Shown piece by piece: positions 1-12,499 of a DNA stretch of 64,000 bases. Every line of letters starts with the position of its first letter. The stretch's first letter is position 1. The stretch is from Strigamia acuminata (Eukaryota; Arthropoda; Chilopoda; Geophilomorpha; Linotaeniidae). The stretch lies in assembly GCA_949358305.1 (NCBI GenBank), contig OX442319.1, forward strand, positions 3,100,001 through 3,164,000. The letters are read 5' to 3'. A program made the translations under genes and the position numbers. The notes beneath the pieces were generated by a model, which ran no database searches, was not told the origin of the DNA, and worked only from the letters and a program-made list of their open reading frames with translations.

Positions 1-405
1 ATAAAAAGAAAGCTGAAAAAGAGCATTTCTTTTGCTTAATTCCTGAGCGATGCAGCCGAGCGAATCATTCAACATTTTCGCAACATTGCTCAGTGGTTGC
101 TCACAACCAGTTTAATCATAGCCCCTGTACAGGGAAAAAAAAATAAAGTATAAATCACAAACTGCCTTGCATGATATTATGCCTTGACCTCACCCAACTC
201 CCTTACACAGATACCTGACACATATACCTTGTCTCACCCCACAAGACTTATCTTTTCCAAAGATAAAAACCCAAAACACATCGGCACCATGCACGCTCTA
301 GCCAACCAAAACCAAAATTCAACCCGCATTGGATCCCAAATTACATTCCGCGAGAAAGTAACTGCGGAATAACACAACAAACAATAAAAATAATAAAAAT
401 AAAAA

Positions 406-564
406 CTAACTCCTTCCTCCTTTGACGAATTCAAGTTCCTTTTCACGTTTAGCGCCATGACAACCCGGCATCCAGAACGTGACGTAGACGAGCGCGACGC
501 ATCCAATGAGAACCAACCACTTTGAACAGTCATGGGAGTCGCGATCAAAGTCCCATGTGGTCAT
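406..564 (-). CDS. Possible small ORF or first exon with a signal-anchor segment
   Basis: An ATG-started minus-strand frame of 52 codons ends in TAG. It encodes an N-terminal charged stretch (MTTWDFDRDSHDC), then one strongly hydrophobic segment (about residues 16-30, WLVLIGCVALVYVTF), then a basic/acidic tail after CHGAK. This resembles a secretory signal or signal anchor with possible cleavage after CHGA. There is no recognisable family. It could be a first coding exon, but I see only a weak donor (AAAC/GTGAAA). It could also be chance. Confidence 0.2.
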   Translation of the reverse strand: MTTWDFDRDSHDCSKWLVLIGCVALVYVTFWMPGCHGAKREKELEFVKGGRS

Positions 565-2696
565 GACCTCGCGTGTCGATTTATATACAATGTTTACAGT
601 GGATTCTCGATGACCACTGCAATAATCACGATCGGTTATCTTGACCGGAAGTGCGTCGTTAATCGATGCTGCCGCATCTCCTTTGGAAATGATGCTTTGA
701 TGGAAAGATGGCGGTCTTAATTAACACTAACTAGCCACTCGATGATTCATTGTTTATTGCACGCAAATCAAAGCCTGTTCGTGGAGAATTATTTTATTTA
801 CTAACACTGAATAAATTTACACCTGCGAACTTCATTTTTCACCTTTCAATTGCACTGTTTTAATCCTAAAATGTTTTTACGTCCAAACTAGGCGGAAGCA
901 GAATGATAATAAGAGCGACACAAATAACTCTGTGCATGAAATTCCAATTGTTTATAAATTGAATTCAAACTTGTAATTTGTCTCGCATCTCATTCTTGGA
1001 GAAAGAAAACGTAAAAATAGAATTGCAATGATTAAACTAAGTGAATAAGAGTTTATAATTCCGTCGGATTTGCATTTCCTGGTGTGTCCTTGCTCGGTGC
1101 CATCAAGGATGAAGAAAAACCCACACACACGACACACCCTACTACATTTCAATCGTATAGGGTGTATACTGTAATGTAAATTGTTTGTTTTCGATCTATT
1201 CATATCCATTTCATTCAATATTCGTGTTACACGCTCAGGTTTAATATCATCCCGTTTGTTTCCAAATTCCAACCACCTGAAGAATTTTTCGTTTATTTTC
1301 ATGTAATTTTATTAATAACAGGACTATTTTATCTTAGAATTTGTATATATATATTCTTTATCGTTTATTTTGATGTAATTTTATTAATAATAGACTCTTA
1401 TTATATAGGACTATTTTATCTTATACAAATTTTTGACAAAAGGCCGACAGATGTCGCTCGTCGGAAGACTCGGAACGAACTTTAATGGCGTCTAATGACA
1501 GATGGGCATTCGAATTTTTGTGTTTGAAATAAAAGTAAGGCGCAGGCTAATGCCCTTCGCTAATAACATATTGGGGTATGCCTTCAAGGTTTAAACAGGC
1601 TTCTATATAAGACGAGTTTGAGAGTCACTCTCTTTGCCCAAATGAAGGTTTCAAACTCGTGACGTCGAAAAAATGTTCAAGGTGAATGAATTTTAGGTTT
1701 CACTCGGTCTAGCGGTGGAAAAAAATTATCGGAAATAAAAAAATAATGTAATTGGATAATTAGTAATTTTAAACGCGTTGACTCACATTCCAAAATGCAC
1801 AATTTCGCCAACTACCGTGAAAAACGAAAAGCAAATTCCCGAAATTTAAATTCCGCCATTGTCTATTGATGGGCGCATTAATCTTGAGCTTCGCGCATTC
1901 ACCTGCTAGGAAATAAGTACAACAAACACACAAGCACTGAGTACTGACCCCCTGCATTCAATCTTTTGTGTGTGCCCTATGTTTATAGCTCGATGAATTG
2001 AACGTCCTAATATAATCAGGAGGGGCAGAACAAAGAAATTTACAGCCCCTGTGTGACTTGTTTCCACCTTTTCACTCATTCCTGTGATTTTCTCATGATG
2101 CACACCTTAGAGTGCTGCCATCTATGTAATTAGCGTCAAGAATCGCTGGTTAACGGCGCTGCGACTGCGCGACCCCCAAAATGGACGTTATTTGGCGTGG
2201 AATTTGGTTTTCGAGGAATGCTATTTGATATTTGGACTTGGGACTTGTGAATTGTGTCCACACTCGAATTCTTGGTTTATATATTGATGGATTTTAGGTG
2301 CGGTGGTATCGCGGGGTGATGTCATTGAGCGGATCGAGTAACCGGTGGAAAATGGAAGTCGAGTTATTCAAATTTTTTTTTGTGATTAAAAAAATGGGGA
2401 TTTGGTTTGTTTGAACTCGCAGCACCTATTTGGTTGGAATAGACCGGTCTGCTCAAATATTCCCCTCAACTTCCCCACCTTGAGAAGGTCATCCAGGTGA
2501 CCATATTCCCCCCGGAATCCGTACTAATGGTTTAGTTTCTCCATATTCCTTCCCACTGTTGGGTCTTAACGAGTGAAGGGGTCTTCTCTAAATGAGACTC
2601 ACAGGTGAGTAATGGGTTGGAATTTCACTGACAAGCGACAAGTGATTTTGCTTAAAAAGAATTGTTTTGTGTGTTTTTGTGTTTTTGAGTAAAGTC
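565..2696. other. AT-rich intergenic DNA without recognisable genes
   Basis: Nothing coding is convincing on either strand. A short imperfect tandem duplication occurs at about 1290-1430, where a block running from CGTTTATTTT to GACTATTTTATCTTA is present twice. A CTCF-like core (TGCCATCTATG) occurs near 2116. Confidence 0.5.
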
Positions 2697-3212
2697 AACG
2701 GAATTATGTAGAAAATAGTTGGGAAAAAAGCAAAAATGATGGAAAAAGTTGGAAAAAAAATCAATAATGATGTAAAAATGATGAAAAAAGTTGGAAAAAA
2801 AAGCAAAAATAATGGAAAAATGATGGAAAAAGTTGGAAAAAAAAGCAAAAATGATGGAAAAATGATGAAAAAGGTTGGAAAAAAAGCAAAAATGATGTAA
2901 AGAGTTGGAAAAAAAGCAAAAATGATGGAAAAATGATGCAAAGAGTTGGAAAAAAAGCAAAAATGATGTAAAGAGTTGGAAAAAAAGCAAAAATGATGGA
3001 AAAATGATGCAAAGAGTTGGAAAAAAAGCAAAAATAATGGAAAATTGATGAAAAAAGTTGGAAAAAAAGCAAAAATGATGGAAATAGTTGGAAAAAAAGC
3101 AAAAATGATGGAAAAAAGCAAAAATAATGCTAAAATGATGCAAAAAGTAGAAAACAAAGCAAAAATAATGTCAAAATGATGCAAAGAGTTGAAAAACAAG
3201 CAAAAATGATGC
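2697..3212. repeat. Purine-rich minisatellite (GTTGGAAAAAAAGCAAAAATGATG unit)
   Basis: Imperfect tandem copies of a roughly 24-bp A-rich unit alternate with ATGATGGAAAA or ATGATGCAAAGA variants over about 0.5 kb. The complementary strand is open in several frames only because the repeat is poor in stop triplets. The F/L/H/S-rich peptides it would encode are artefacts. Confidence 0.9.
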
Positions 3213-4128
3213 AAAAATGACCTAATTTTCCCCCATTACTATAAACAACAAACAACATTGATTATCTATAACTAAATAAAAGATTTTTAAAAAAAAAATC
3301 CAAGATAAATCAATTTATCACCAATATTTATGTTCGCATTATCAACCCTGACAACAGTGCAACAACAGATGTAGCCAAAATGAAGTTCGCAGCAATGAAA
3401 TCTCTCAATTTTCAAAGTAAACACGAATGCAACATACCTGAACACGGCCTGAATACTCCATTAACTTCACCTACTTCTCCTTTAACAACTCTCTTAGTAT
3501 TTCCTCACAAAACTCGCGCTGCCAACTGCAAAACTCGACCCACACACTCAGTTCTCTTGCACAGCACTTGCAACAATCTTAAAAATCCCAAAGTGACAAC
3601 TGCGTTGACAAAACTCGAGCTTCCACTCGTGGAACCACCTTGCCCAGGTATAAACTTTTCTTGAGGTGAGTTTGGCGCGCAGAGCTTCATGGGAAGTGCC
3701 ATAAAAACAATTTCAAAGCCTCGAGCTCATGTTTTTGTCCACGTGATACGTGTTCCCGGGTCCGTTTAGAAATAAAGGAGGCCCTGGAACGTGCATAACG
3801 TGGTGCGCACATTGATTCAGAGTGCTGGAACTGGTTCCATGAGTTGATAGTCCCACGAGACCAACGCTGCCCAAGAATTTACCACTTTAAACATTCCTAG
3901 AGAATGCGTTCGTTTTCGAAATATTAAACGTCTTCTCGCAGGTTTTTCTTTCGGAAAAGTTGGAAGAGTTATGTCCGGTGGGTTAATGGGGATTAATTTC
4001 CCATTAGCGATCGCCGGAAGTGGACATTTAGCGAGGGGATGTGCAAGATTTGAGTTGAGCCCACTTGCGAGAGTTAGGCCTAGCGATGGAGATATGTATT
4101 TCGTTTGGAAATGCTGTTGTCAATATTG
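3213..4128. other. Intergenic DNA, no supported gene
   Basis: A 94-codon plus-strand frame at 3380-3664 begins with ATG but shows no family resemblance, splice context or domain. I treat it as chance. Nothing else is recognised. Confidence 0.4.
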
Positions 4129-4386
4129 TCAAGTTGAAAAATATGATCCAATAATCCAATTCGGATTGAGGTCAATGGTTGATCGAGTCCTGTTACTCTT
4201 GTACACGAAACTATAAACAAATATCTCATCGCGAAACGTTTGTTCCAGATCTATTCCACTTGTTAGCGCGTCAATTTCCAGTTCAGTTTTGGGTCGTTCT
4301 GTTTGTCCGTTCGATTGAGGATGGTCGAGACTCGAGAGAAAGCATTGCAGCTTGCATTTTCCTATATTTGAGCCCACTTTAGCCAC
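4129..4386 (-). pseudogene. Ty3/gypsy-like integrase fragment
   Basis: The minus-strand frame contains HPQSNGQTER, the motif around the catalytic glutamate of the retroviral-type integrase core in Ty3/gypsy polyproteins. About 30 residues later comes a degenerate F-x-Y-x-F-V-Y-K-S-N segment where the family has a FLFAYRxTPH-like block. Only about 85 codons are open. No protease, reverse transcriptase, RNase H or LTRs are visible nearby, so this is a stranded relic of an old retrotransposon. Confidence 0.55.
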
Positions 4387-6337
4387 TTTCCAAGATAAAT
4401 TTCAAAACCTCTCGAGTTTTAACCTACTTGACTTGATAAATATCTAAACAATATTCAATTTATAAACACACCATTCGACCTCTGCAAGTGCGAGCAACAT
4501 TTCATAAATGCTATTAAAATTGACAAGTACGGCCCAGCTGAGAATTATTGTGGAATTTGGGCATAAAATATACAAAAGTGCGTTTAAATTCCAGAAAACT
4601 AAAATCAATTCCAAGAATTTTTCTGTATAAATCGAAAATAAGGCGGTTGAGGTATCTCTGTTGAGGTATTTATTTGCCCTGCTTTTATCTCTTCTTAGCC
4701 ATCGTTTTCAAGTCCCTCGTGTAGTTCTGGTTTTATCTCTGGTGAGGATCAATGTACCAACAAGCTTTGCAAGAAATGATAAGGGAAAATGTAACCAACA
4801 TGACGCCATTTTAATTTTAAGAAGTAAATAGTATTTCAATTGAATTATCATTCAAATCTTATGAGCCAAATTTTATATTTTTTTAAATCGTAAATATAAA
4901 ATTCCAATTGGGGTTTAGGAGCAAATAACAATGATTTGTTGTGACACTAACAATTAAAAGTGCAATAAAAAGATAAGAAAAAATCATCATGGCGCCTGGG
5001 GAAAACAAGAGGGGCAATTTCCCCCTCCAAGACCAACATAGATAATAAAAAGATACGGCAGACTAAATTAATCAACCTATAAATTAAATTAAAGGAATAA
5101 AAAAGACTTTGTTGTGTTTTAGGGTTTTGTATTTGTCCTACTTTGAGTACGAGAAATCTTTTGAGATCGTTTTTTCCCTTTCTTATCACGAACGTAATAA
5201 TTCCATTCGGCGCCATCTTTTTGCTGCGGTCCTGTGAACCAAACCACGATCCAAGTTTTAACGAAATGAAAAAATATAAAAATCGAGCTCAACCAGTTGG
5301 GTTTATTGAAAAATTAAGTGCAACAACACTCATTAGAATTCACACGGAGTACTTCAAACACCTTTTGTCAAATTCCAGTCCACCAACCAATGTCGGCAGC
5401 CATACAGGCTCGTGCTGACTTCTTTGTTACTTTTGTGGCTTTATTTCTATGGGATAATAGGATTATCCCATGGGATTCTGAACTCTGAAGTTCTATATAT
5501 CTCCCCTTCTTCGACGAGGGGAGAAAATGAGACTGAAAAACTATATGCATTCCATTTTTACTCCCCCTGAAATTCTTTATGCGGTTTTGGGGATGCAGCA
5601 CAATGAGCACGTGGCAGGTCACACAACGATGTCAAAAGTCGCTCAGATGTTAAAAATGTTAAATAAAAGTATTTTTCGTCGGTGTGAATTCACTCGGAGC
5701 TCCTGGAATGTGCTGCAATTGTGTTTATAGTCGCGAGAAAAGCAATTTCCTTGAACCCATGACGAATTTCAAAGTCTTTTCAATATTTAAGCTGCACAGT
5801 CTGAATTTGATGAGAAAAAAAATTAATTTTTGTTGGAATTTAGCTTGAAAAGAAGTGTGTTGAAGGGGGAGGGGAAAAAAATTCACCTATAAATCTAATT
5901 AAGGTTCGTAGCAATGGAAAATCTTATTACAGAAGTTAATGCATGAAGTTCCCATCAGTAGTGAACAAAAGAGAATAGAAATGGTGAGTTGCATTGTACT
6001 TGTTTGACACATGATGGATTGAATTATTTTTTCTTTTCAGATCAAACTTTCTATTATTGAAAACTATGGCGAGAAATGCAATTATATAAAATTCCAAAAA
6101 AAATAAAAAATAAAAATAAAAATTTGTTTTATTTTATTGAAATTCAAACGTTTCACCACACGGAAGTGGAGACCTGAACTTCATTCCAAAGGTGTCACTA
6201 GTGTTTATAGATGTAACACCAAACAACTGATGTTATCTTAGAAGAGTTTCACATGCTCGGACAAATATGTACGAAGCGTAGAATTAAATTTACCAGTCAA
6301 TACGAATATGATTCAAACACGTACTAAAACATCGTCC
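4387..6337. other. AT-rich intergenic DNA with a short perfect hairpin
   Basis: No gene is supported. At 5449-5471 a 10-bp perfect inverted repeat (ATGGGATAAT, 3-base loop, ATTATCCCAT) stands out. It may be a fold in a transcript or the end of a tiny repeat element. Confidence 0.4.
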
Positions 6338-6625
6338 TGTATCTTGATACTAAATTCCTACTGCGCATCCCATTCTGCGCAGACGATCTTCTAATTCCAG
6401 TTGGTATTTAGCAGTATTAAGCCTAATATTAGGCCTAATAGAGCTAAAATAAAGTAAATAAACAACAATATTTTGGTACTACGCTCTAATGAGTTTAGTA
6501 TTGTTTATTTCTTATATTTTTGCATTAGGCCTAATGTAAGGCTTAATACCGCTAAATAACAACTGGAATTAGAAAATCGTCTGCGCAGAACGGGATGCGC
6601 AGTACGAATTTAACATCAAGATGCC
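6338..6625. mobile_element. Foldback MITE with long inverted arms
   Basis: The left arm (about 6338-6440) and right arm (about 6520-6625) are imperfect reverse complements for roughly 100 bp, including TACTGCGCATCCC, CTGCGCAGACGAT and CTAATTCCAGTTG in both. A short centre joins them. No coding capacity is present. Sequences resembling one end (cTTGATGyTAAATTC followed by CATTCCGTTCTG) recur near 29437-29480 and 45328-45365, so this is a dispersed family. Superfamily is unknown and I could not define a target duplication. Confidence 0.7.
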
Positions 6626-7409
6626 GGGCGCGAACTGTCGTAAAATATATTTTTGAACCATAATAATTTGGAAATAGGCCAGCATTTCACTAAGCCTTTC
6701 TTTTTTGTCAATTTTTGTTCGCTAGGTGAGAAATACCTGCTCCTATAGACACAAAAGAAGCCATTTTTCTACACACATACTAATTGGCCAGACTTTCTAC
6801 CACCGGCTTGCCAAAATTGGCATTAAACCCTTGGGAAACGTCAAACCAAGTCCCTCTCACAAGGCTTTTCTTTGCTTCCACCACCCCCACATTTAAACAT
6901 CCCTATCAATTGATTAATTTCGAACATGGCGTCCTACTTCTTTTCACACGCAACAACACAATCTGCACACAATAGTGTTCTTATTCAATCTTCTACCAGA
7001 GTCCTTTTGTCAGCTTTTCCCCACCGATGCTGACTTGCCGTTTTTAATAGCACTCATAATTTTTGTCGTTAGTATTTCTTTGAGGATTTTAATAGATGTA
7101 AAATTTTTGTTAATTGGGGCTTTGTTGTTTTACAAAGGTCCCAGAAGTTCAAATACCTGTGGCAGTAAAAAGTAGTGCTTTAGTAAAATAAATGTGATTG
7201 TAATAGGGGTTAATATTCTGCTTCTCCTGGGGCTGAGAGATCCATCTCTCAGTTGCACCTGGGCACCTGAGTCACTCTATAGTGTCTCCTATAGAAAAGG
7301 ATTTGATGGTTTCCTTTGAGATTTGGAGTCAGAAGAAAAGATTTTTTTAGTAAAAATATATTTTCCATGTTTGTTTATTATATTATGGTAGCATTAATTT
7401 TTTTGGTTT
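6626..7409. other. Intergenic DNA, nothing recognised
   Basis: Short open frames at 6784-7175 have no domain or family resemblance. Confidence 0.35.
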
Positions 7410-7715
7410 TTAAATTTGTGTTTTTGTGTTTTTTTGTGTTTTTTTTGTGTGTTTTTTTGGTGTTTTTTGTTATTTTTTTGTGTTTTTTTGTGTGTTTTTT
7501 TGGTGTTTTTTGGTGTTTTTTTGTGTTTTTTTTGTGTTTTTTTTGTGTTTTTTTGTGTTTTTTTGTTTTTTTTGTGGTTTTCTGTGTTTTTTTGTGTTTT
7601 TTGTACGTTTTTGTGTTTTTTTGTACTTTTTTGTACATTTTTGAGTTTTTGTCGTGTTTTTTGTACTTTTTTTTGTATTTTTTGTACATTTTTGTATTTT
7701 TTCTCGTTTTTCTTT
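7410..7715. repeat. T/G low-complexity tract (TTTTTTTGTG repeats)
   Basis: About 300 bp consist almost only of T runs separated by GTG or GG, with some GTAC near the right end. The overlapping F/C/V-rich and K/T-rich frames on both strands are composition artefacts. Confidence 0.9.
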
Positions 7716-9485
7716 TTAGCATTGTTTACTGTCGACTAAGCAGGTGACAGGTGAGGGGTTTAGACCTCATGGAATGCACCTTTTTCTTTTTTAAAAGTCA
7801 ACTCGCGACTTAACTTTACCTGAGATAAACAACTGATTTATTATGAACCGCCATGTTGCAACAGGTGCTCTGTTGTTTGCTCAAAAATATATTTTTCCAA
7901 AAAAAAAAAAAAAAAAAAAAAATCATGATTTCTTTTTTCATTTAAAAAATATTGTTGACTGATTCCATTTCTTTACAAATTATTCCCTAATACAACAATC
8001 CTTGAAGCACATTACAAAATAAATAATTTTTATTACTCCACCAGTTTTAAAAATCCGTTATTTTTTTGAAATCTTATTTAAAAATAAAAGCAATAAAAAA
8101 AAATTTTTAAAAAAAAAAATTACAAAGAACAAGAATTTCTGCTTCTTCTTCAAGGTCAAACCAAACCTTGTCTGAATCGTTTTCTTTTATCTCAAAAAAG
8201 CATTAAGATAAAGAAAAAAATCACCGAGAATCAAATTCTCCACTTCGACATTCTTTTCCATCATTTCTTCCTAATAAGTGTTAATTTTACCTCTTCAGGT
8301 AATTATAGCGATGACACACGATTACTAATTAAGAAAAAAAAATTATGACGTCGTTGCGTAGTTCTAGGCAAAAAGCAATAATTTCTCATCATCGCTCTGT
8401 AGGGGTTTTGGGAGGTCAATTTCCCCCCTGATCCCCTTCAAACTTAAAAGAAAATAAATTTCATTTTATGTTTATGATTTTTTAAGATTCTATTAGTGTT
8501 GTTTGTTATGAAAAATAAATTCTTTACATTTTCTTTTGAATTTATTGGTAATTTGCACTTGAAAGAAAAAATATTAAATCATAATTATTATTTTTTTTTT
8601 TTTTTTTGGAACGGCTAAAAAATCGTGACAATTCAGAAAATAAGTGAGAATTTCAATCCACTCAACATTCTTAGCGCAGGAGAAAATTGCAACCCCGAGA
8701 TAATCAAAAAAGAAAAAAGCTGAAATCACTTTTTCAGCACAGCGGCGTCTATTGGCGTAAAGGGAAAACGTGCAAAACGTGAAAATATTACTGGCAGGTC
8801 CACATTGCACGCCTGTAATGATATCATGAATTTTTGTAAACATTTTTTTTAAAAAAATAATTAAAATGCAACAAATCCTTTAAAAAAACAACAACTCCTT
8901 TGAAATGAGGACGTACAGTTGAAAACAAATATGGCTTCGGTTGGCCTCGTTTGGATTTAAATCTTTCTGTGTGAGATGGTGAGACCAAACAAGGGGAGAG
9001 TATTTATTACCCCCTTGTGGGAAGGTTGAAATCTTTTTAAATCCCCCTAAGTCAAGGGTCCTTGGCTCGATGGTGAATTGTTTGAATTCCACTGACATCT
9101 TGTGGTAAAAAAAGTAAAACAAAATGTAAAATCACAAGTGTAGTCGGTGGCGCCCTAGCGTGGCATAATTCATAAACGTTTTTAAAAAAAGGCCTCAGTT
9201 ATTCACACCGATTTTTGCTTCGTACCTTGCTCTCACAGTGGGCTCGTTATTGTTTTCCCATGTATTTAGGCCTATGCGAATTTGCGATTATTTTTTGATG
9301 TAATATCGCAGCTAAAGTAGTCAGTAGCTGTCGTTTTCGATATATGCGATATATGCGATTTACCAAATGTCTTGCGAATACGTTTGCTTAATTTTATTTT
9401 CACATTTTTAATTTCAATTTGTTTTTAAATAAATATTTTTTAAATATTAGAAATTATTTTCGTTTGCCTTGCCATTCGGTGTTGC
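7716..9485. other. AT-rich intergenic DNA with homopolymer runs
   Basis: Contains a poly-A run (about 7898-7921) and a poly-T run (about 8590-8607) but no supported gene. A GGTGGCGCCCTAG motif occurs near 9147. Confidence 0.45.
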
Positions 9486-9800
9486 AATAAATTGCGATAC
9501 ATTGCAATACATTGCGATATTGCGATATTTTGCGATATTTCAATATTTTGCGATATTGCAATATTTTGCGATATTGCAATATTTGGCGATGTTGCGATAT
9601 TTTGCGATATTGCAATATTTTGCGACATTGCAATATTTTGCGATATTGCAATATTTTGCAATGTTGCGATATTTTGCGATATTGCAATATTTTGCGACAT
9701 TGCGATTACACTGCTTATTCTAAGCGATATCTTTCGATATTGCGATTACACTGCTTATTCTAAGCAACATCTTACGATATTGTGATTACACTGCTTATTC
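9486..9800. repeat. 18-bp TTGCGATATTGCAATATT minisatellite with a 40-bp repeat tail
   Basis: Tandem copies of an 18-bp unit alternate TTGCGATAT with TGCAATATT. At the right end (about 9700-9800) a different unit of about 40 bp, containing GATTACACTGCTTATTC, is repeated three times. Open frames across the array on both strands come from the repeat. Confidence 0.9.
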
Positions 9801-9929
9801 GCCAAACTGCAGTATCACTTTCGCATTCGCTTCAAAGATTAATCACACAGGCCTACTTCCATTGTATATTTTCCAAGTATAGCAAACTTCTTACTAACTT
9901 TCCGAACGAACTGCAAATGTATATAAAAA

Positions 9930-9947
9930 CAGTGGCGCCATCTGTGT
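9930..9947. promoter_or_regulatory. CTCF-like motif (AGTGGCGCCATCTG)
   Basis: CAGTGGCGCCATCTGTG carries the GCGCCATCT core (AGATGGCGC on the other strand) of the bilaterian CTCF consensus. Sequence match only; binding is inferred. Confidence 0.25.
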
Positions 9948-12499
9948 TTTAAAGTTGACGTGAACTAGAGGTTACAATCCCTGTATTTTTCTTAATATAA
10001 CATCAAAAAATTCTTAAAAATTTACTACAAGCATATAGTGCCTCTATAGTTTTAAATTACCCATTTAATGCTGGTATAATTTCACTATAAATTTTTGATA
10101 ATAGAAAATAATGGTACTGGTACTTGACAATGCAAATAGGGTCATAAATAAGTCTTCAGCAAAACAAAAGACATCACTGACACAAACCCACACTTCATGA
10201 CTCCAATATGCAAACAAATCTCCCAACTAATGAGTTTTGGACTCTAAAACAACACTATTTGTTCAACTAATTATAAATTAACATAACAAACACACAGGGG
10301 CATCAAGATAACATGCAAAAGAAACCATTTATCAACGTTGTCAACTGGATATTCCCACTCCCAAAACCACCATTCATATCTTTGACAAATTTCAATGCAC
10401 TGCAAAACATCTCAAAGTTTAACTGGTTATTTTGTTACACAGTTTGTTCAATGGATTTAAAATTGACCATCTTACATCTCAGCTGTTAAACATCATGAGA
10501 TTGTTGATAAATCAACACTCGTGTCACTATTCCCTTCATCAATTCCATTTCCTTGAGGTGAATCCACACTATTCACATTCCCAGTTTTGCAAGTGTCGTT
10601 TTTACTATTTTAGTTTCCTTTTCTGCCAGATGTTGGCGCCAGTTTTTCCACTTACTTCCGCAGGGTGTGAGCAGCTGGTTCCGTTGGTTCCGTCCCGTCT
10701 TGACCCCAAGGTCGTGGGATCCGCCAGCCTGCCTTTTAAACAGAGATTCTTCAAAGGTGTCTATCCCTAACATGGCCCCCTTTCGCTGCTCCCCTCGCAA
10801 AAACAGGCGGGCAAATTTCTATACGTCCTTGAAATGGATCTGAGTGCAGGCCTTTTTTATATATATCACGGCCGTCTTATAGGTTTTCTTGCAGCTTTTT
10901 TGGATTAACTTTTTTGCGGATTTTAGAGGAATTAAAGAAATGAGATCCGTTCGTGTTTATTAACTAACAGATCAAAGTTAATGTAGGATGTAGCGCCATC
11001 TAGTGTTACAAATGGATGTAATAAATGCAAATGCTTTACTCAGTTGGTGTAATCCTTTAAGTACTGTAGCCCATGGGAAGCAACTATAACAAGTACGACT
11101 GGCAAAACCTGTTTGTAGACTCCAAATATGGGTTTAGTTTTGTTAGTGAATGATTTATCAGGTCAAGACACCACAATCAGACATTTCTTTTTCTAATTTT
11201 ATGGGTTTCGTTAGACGTGGTTTTGTATTAATCGTTAAATCGATCCTATTTCATGCCGTAAAATTCAATCGCTGGATTTTGTATTTGCGCGATTCAGAAA
11301 ACGTGGCACAACCAATCGTAAAAGATGATACGGAAAAACGAAATTGGTACAAATTGGTACAAATAAAAAACATTTTCACATTTACACGTTTTACTGGAGT
11401 TGTTTCTTGGGTCAGCTAGCTAATAAGAATTCAAAAATACTTCGGTACGTTTCTAATTATTTGAAATTGCCTCTAGATGGGGCATGTCCGACTCCATTTT
11501 GTTTTGGGTTTGACAAGCCTCAAAATCGCTTGCTCAAACTACATTATTTTTTCCTTTTTGGTGTTTTTGCAATTAAAATTACAAAATGATAAAACAACGC
11601 CTTCTTCGACATCTATAATTATTAAAATCGCAATTTCAAAATGCGAGTATAATTATTATTTATTGTTTATTTTTTTTATTATTAATTTATTTTTTACTGC
11701 AATTTCAATAAATTGAGTCACCGGAAGTTCCTATTGACTGAGGCAAGTTAGAAGGTGGTGTGACCTTTGGTCAAGTTCTTTTTTTCGTCTTCAGAAACAC
11801 ACAGGAAACTGAAGCAGCCGCAGGCTCGCTACGGACGACATCGAAATATCAGAGAGAAAATGATGAAATTATTTGTTGTTTAGTCTAAATAATTCAACAA
11901 AATATTTCAATGCAGGAAATGTTGACTATTAAAATAATGCAAAGTTTAAAAATAAAAATATCAGTGTAACATCCTGAATTTACAACGGAAGTGGAGATTA
12001 TGCAATACATAGTTCCTCAATTGCGGTTTAGAGCTTTGGATAAGTGTGTCCGATGACCTGAGCCTGTTGATAACAATTCAACGAATTAACGATCTATTTT
12101 ACAGTTCTTTTACCTGCATATTTTAGCATAACATAAATTAAGGATGCTTTTCTTTTCTTTTTGGTTTTCTTTTGCCAAATGTTCAGAATGAATGTGGAAA
12201 AAATGTGGGTAATTAACATTTTTGTTGGATATTCAAAGCTAAGTTAGGTGGAAACAATATAGCAAAGGATTAGTGGTCAAGTAACAGGTTTTTGACCGGT
12301 GTTTGCACTTCCACTGGACTTCCATCGCTGCGTCAATGCATGTGAATGACCTCTTCAAATGATACAGTACAATTTAAACAATGCACATTTTTTTCTTCTT
12401 CAAATTCAAATTCGGTGTTGTTGAATTTATAATTTATACTCAATCTATAACATCGCATTGTTGTTACATTTGAAATCTATGTAAGCAACAATAATACAA
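9948..12499. other. AT-rich intergenic DNA, no supported gene
   Basis: Several frames of 75-112 codons occur (10432-10800 and 11150-11716), but none has a recognisable domain, signal peptide or splice context. The region just before the large minisatellite is rich in AATTTATAATTT-like sequence. Confidence 0.4.
10989..11008. promoter_or_regulatory. CTCF-like motif (CACTAGATGGCGCTA on the minus strand)
   Basis: TAGCGCCATCTAGTG is a close match to the CTCF consensus (CCACTAGATGGCGC type). It is the best of several such cores in the window. Binding is inferred. Confidence 0.35.

Noticed and set aside
2588-3214. Long F/L/H/S-rich minus-strand frames
   Set aside because: They overlap in three frames over an A-rich minisatellite that lacks stop triplets. 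They are not a gene.
7316-7747. F/C/V-rich and K/T-rich frames on both strands
   Set aside because: Pure composition effect of a T/G tract.
10432-10800. Open frames on both strands, including a proline-rich stretch
   Set aside because: No domain, start context or splice site is convincing, and the two strands overlap.
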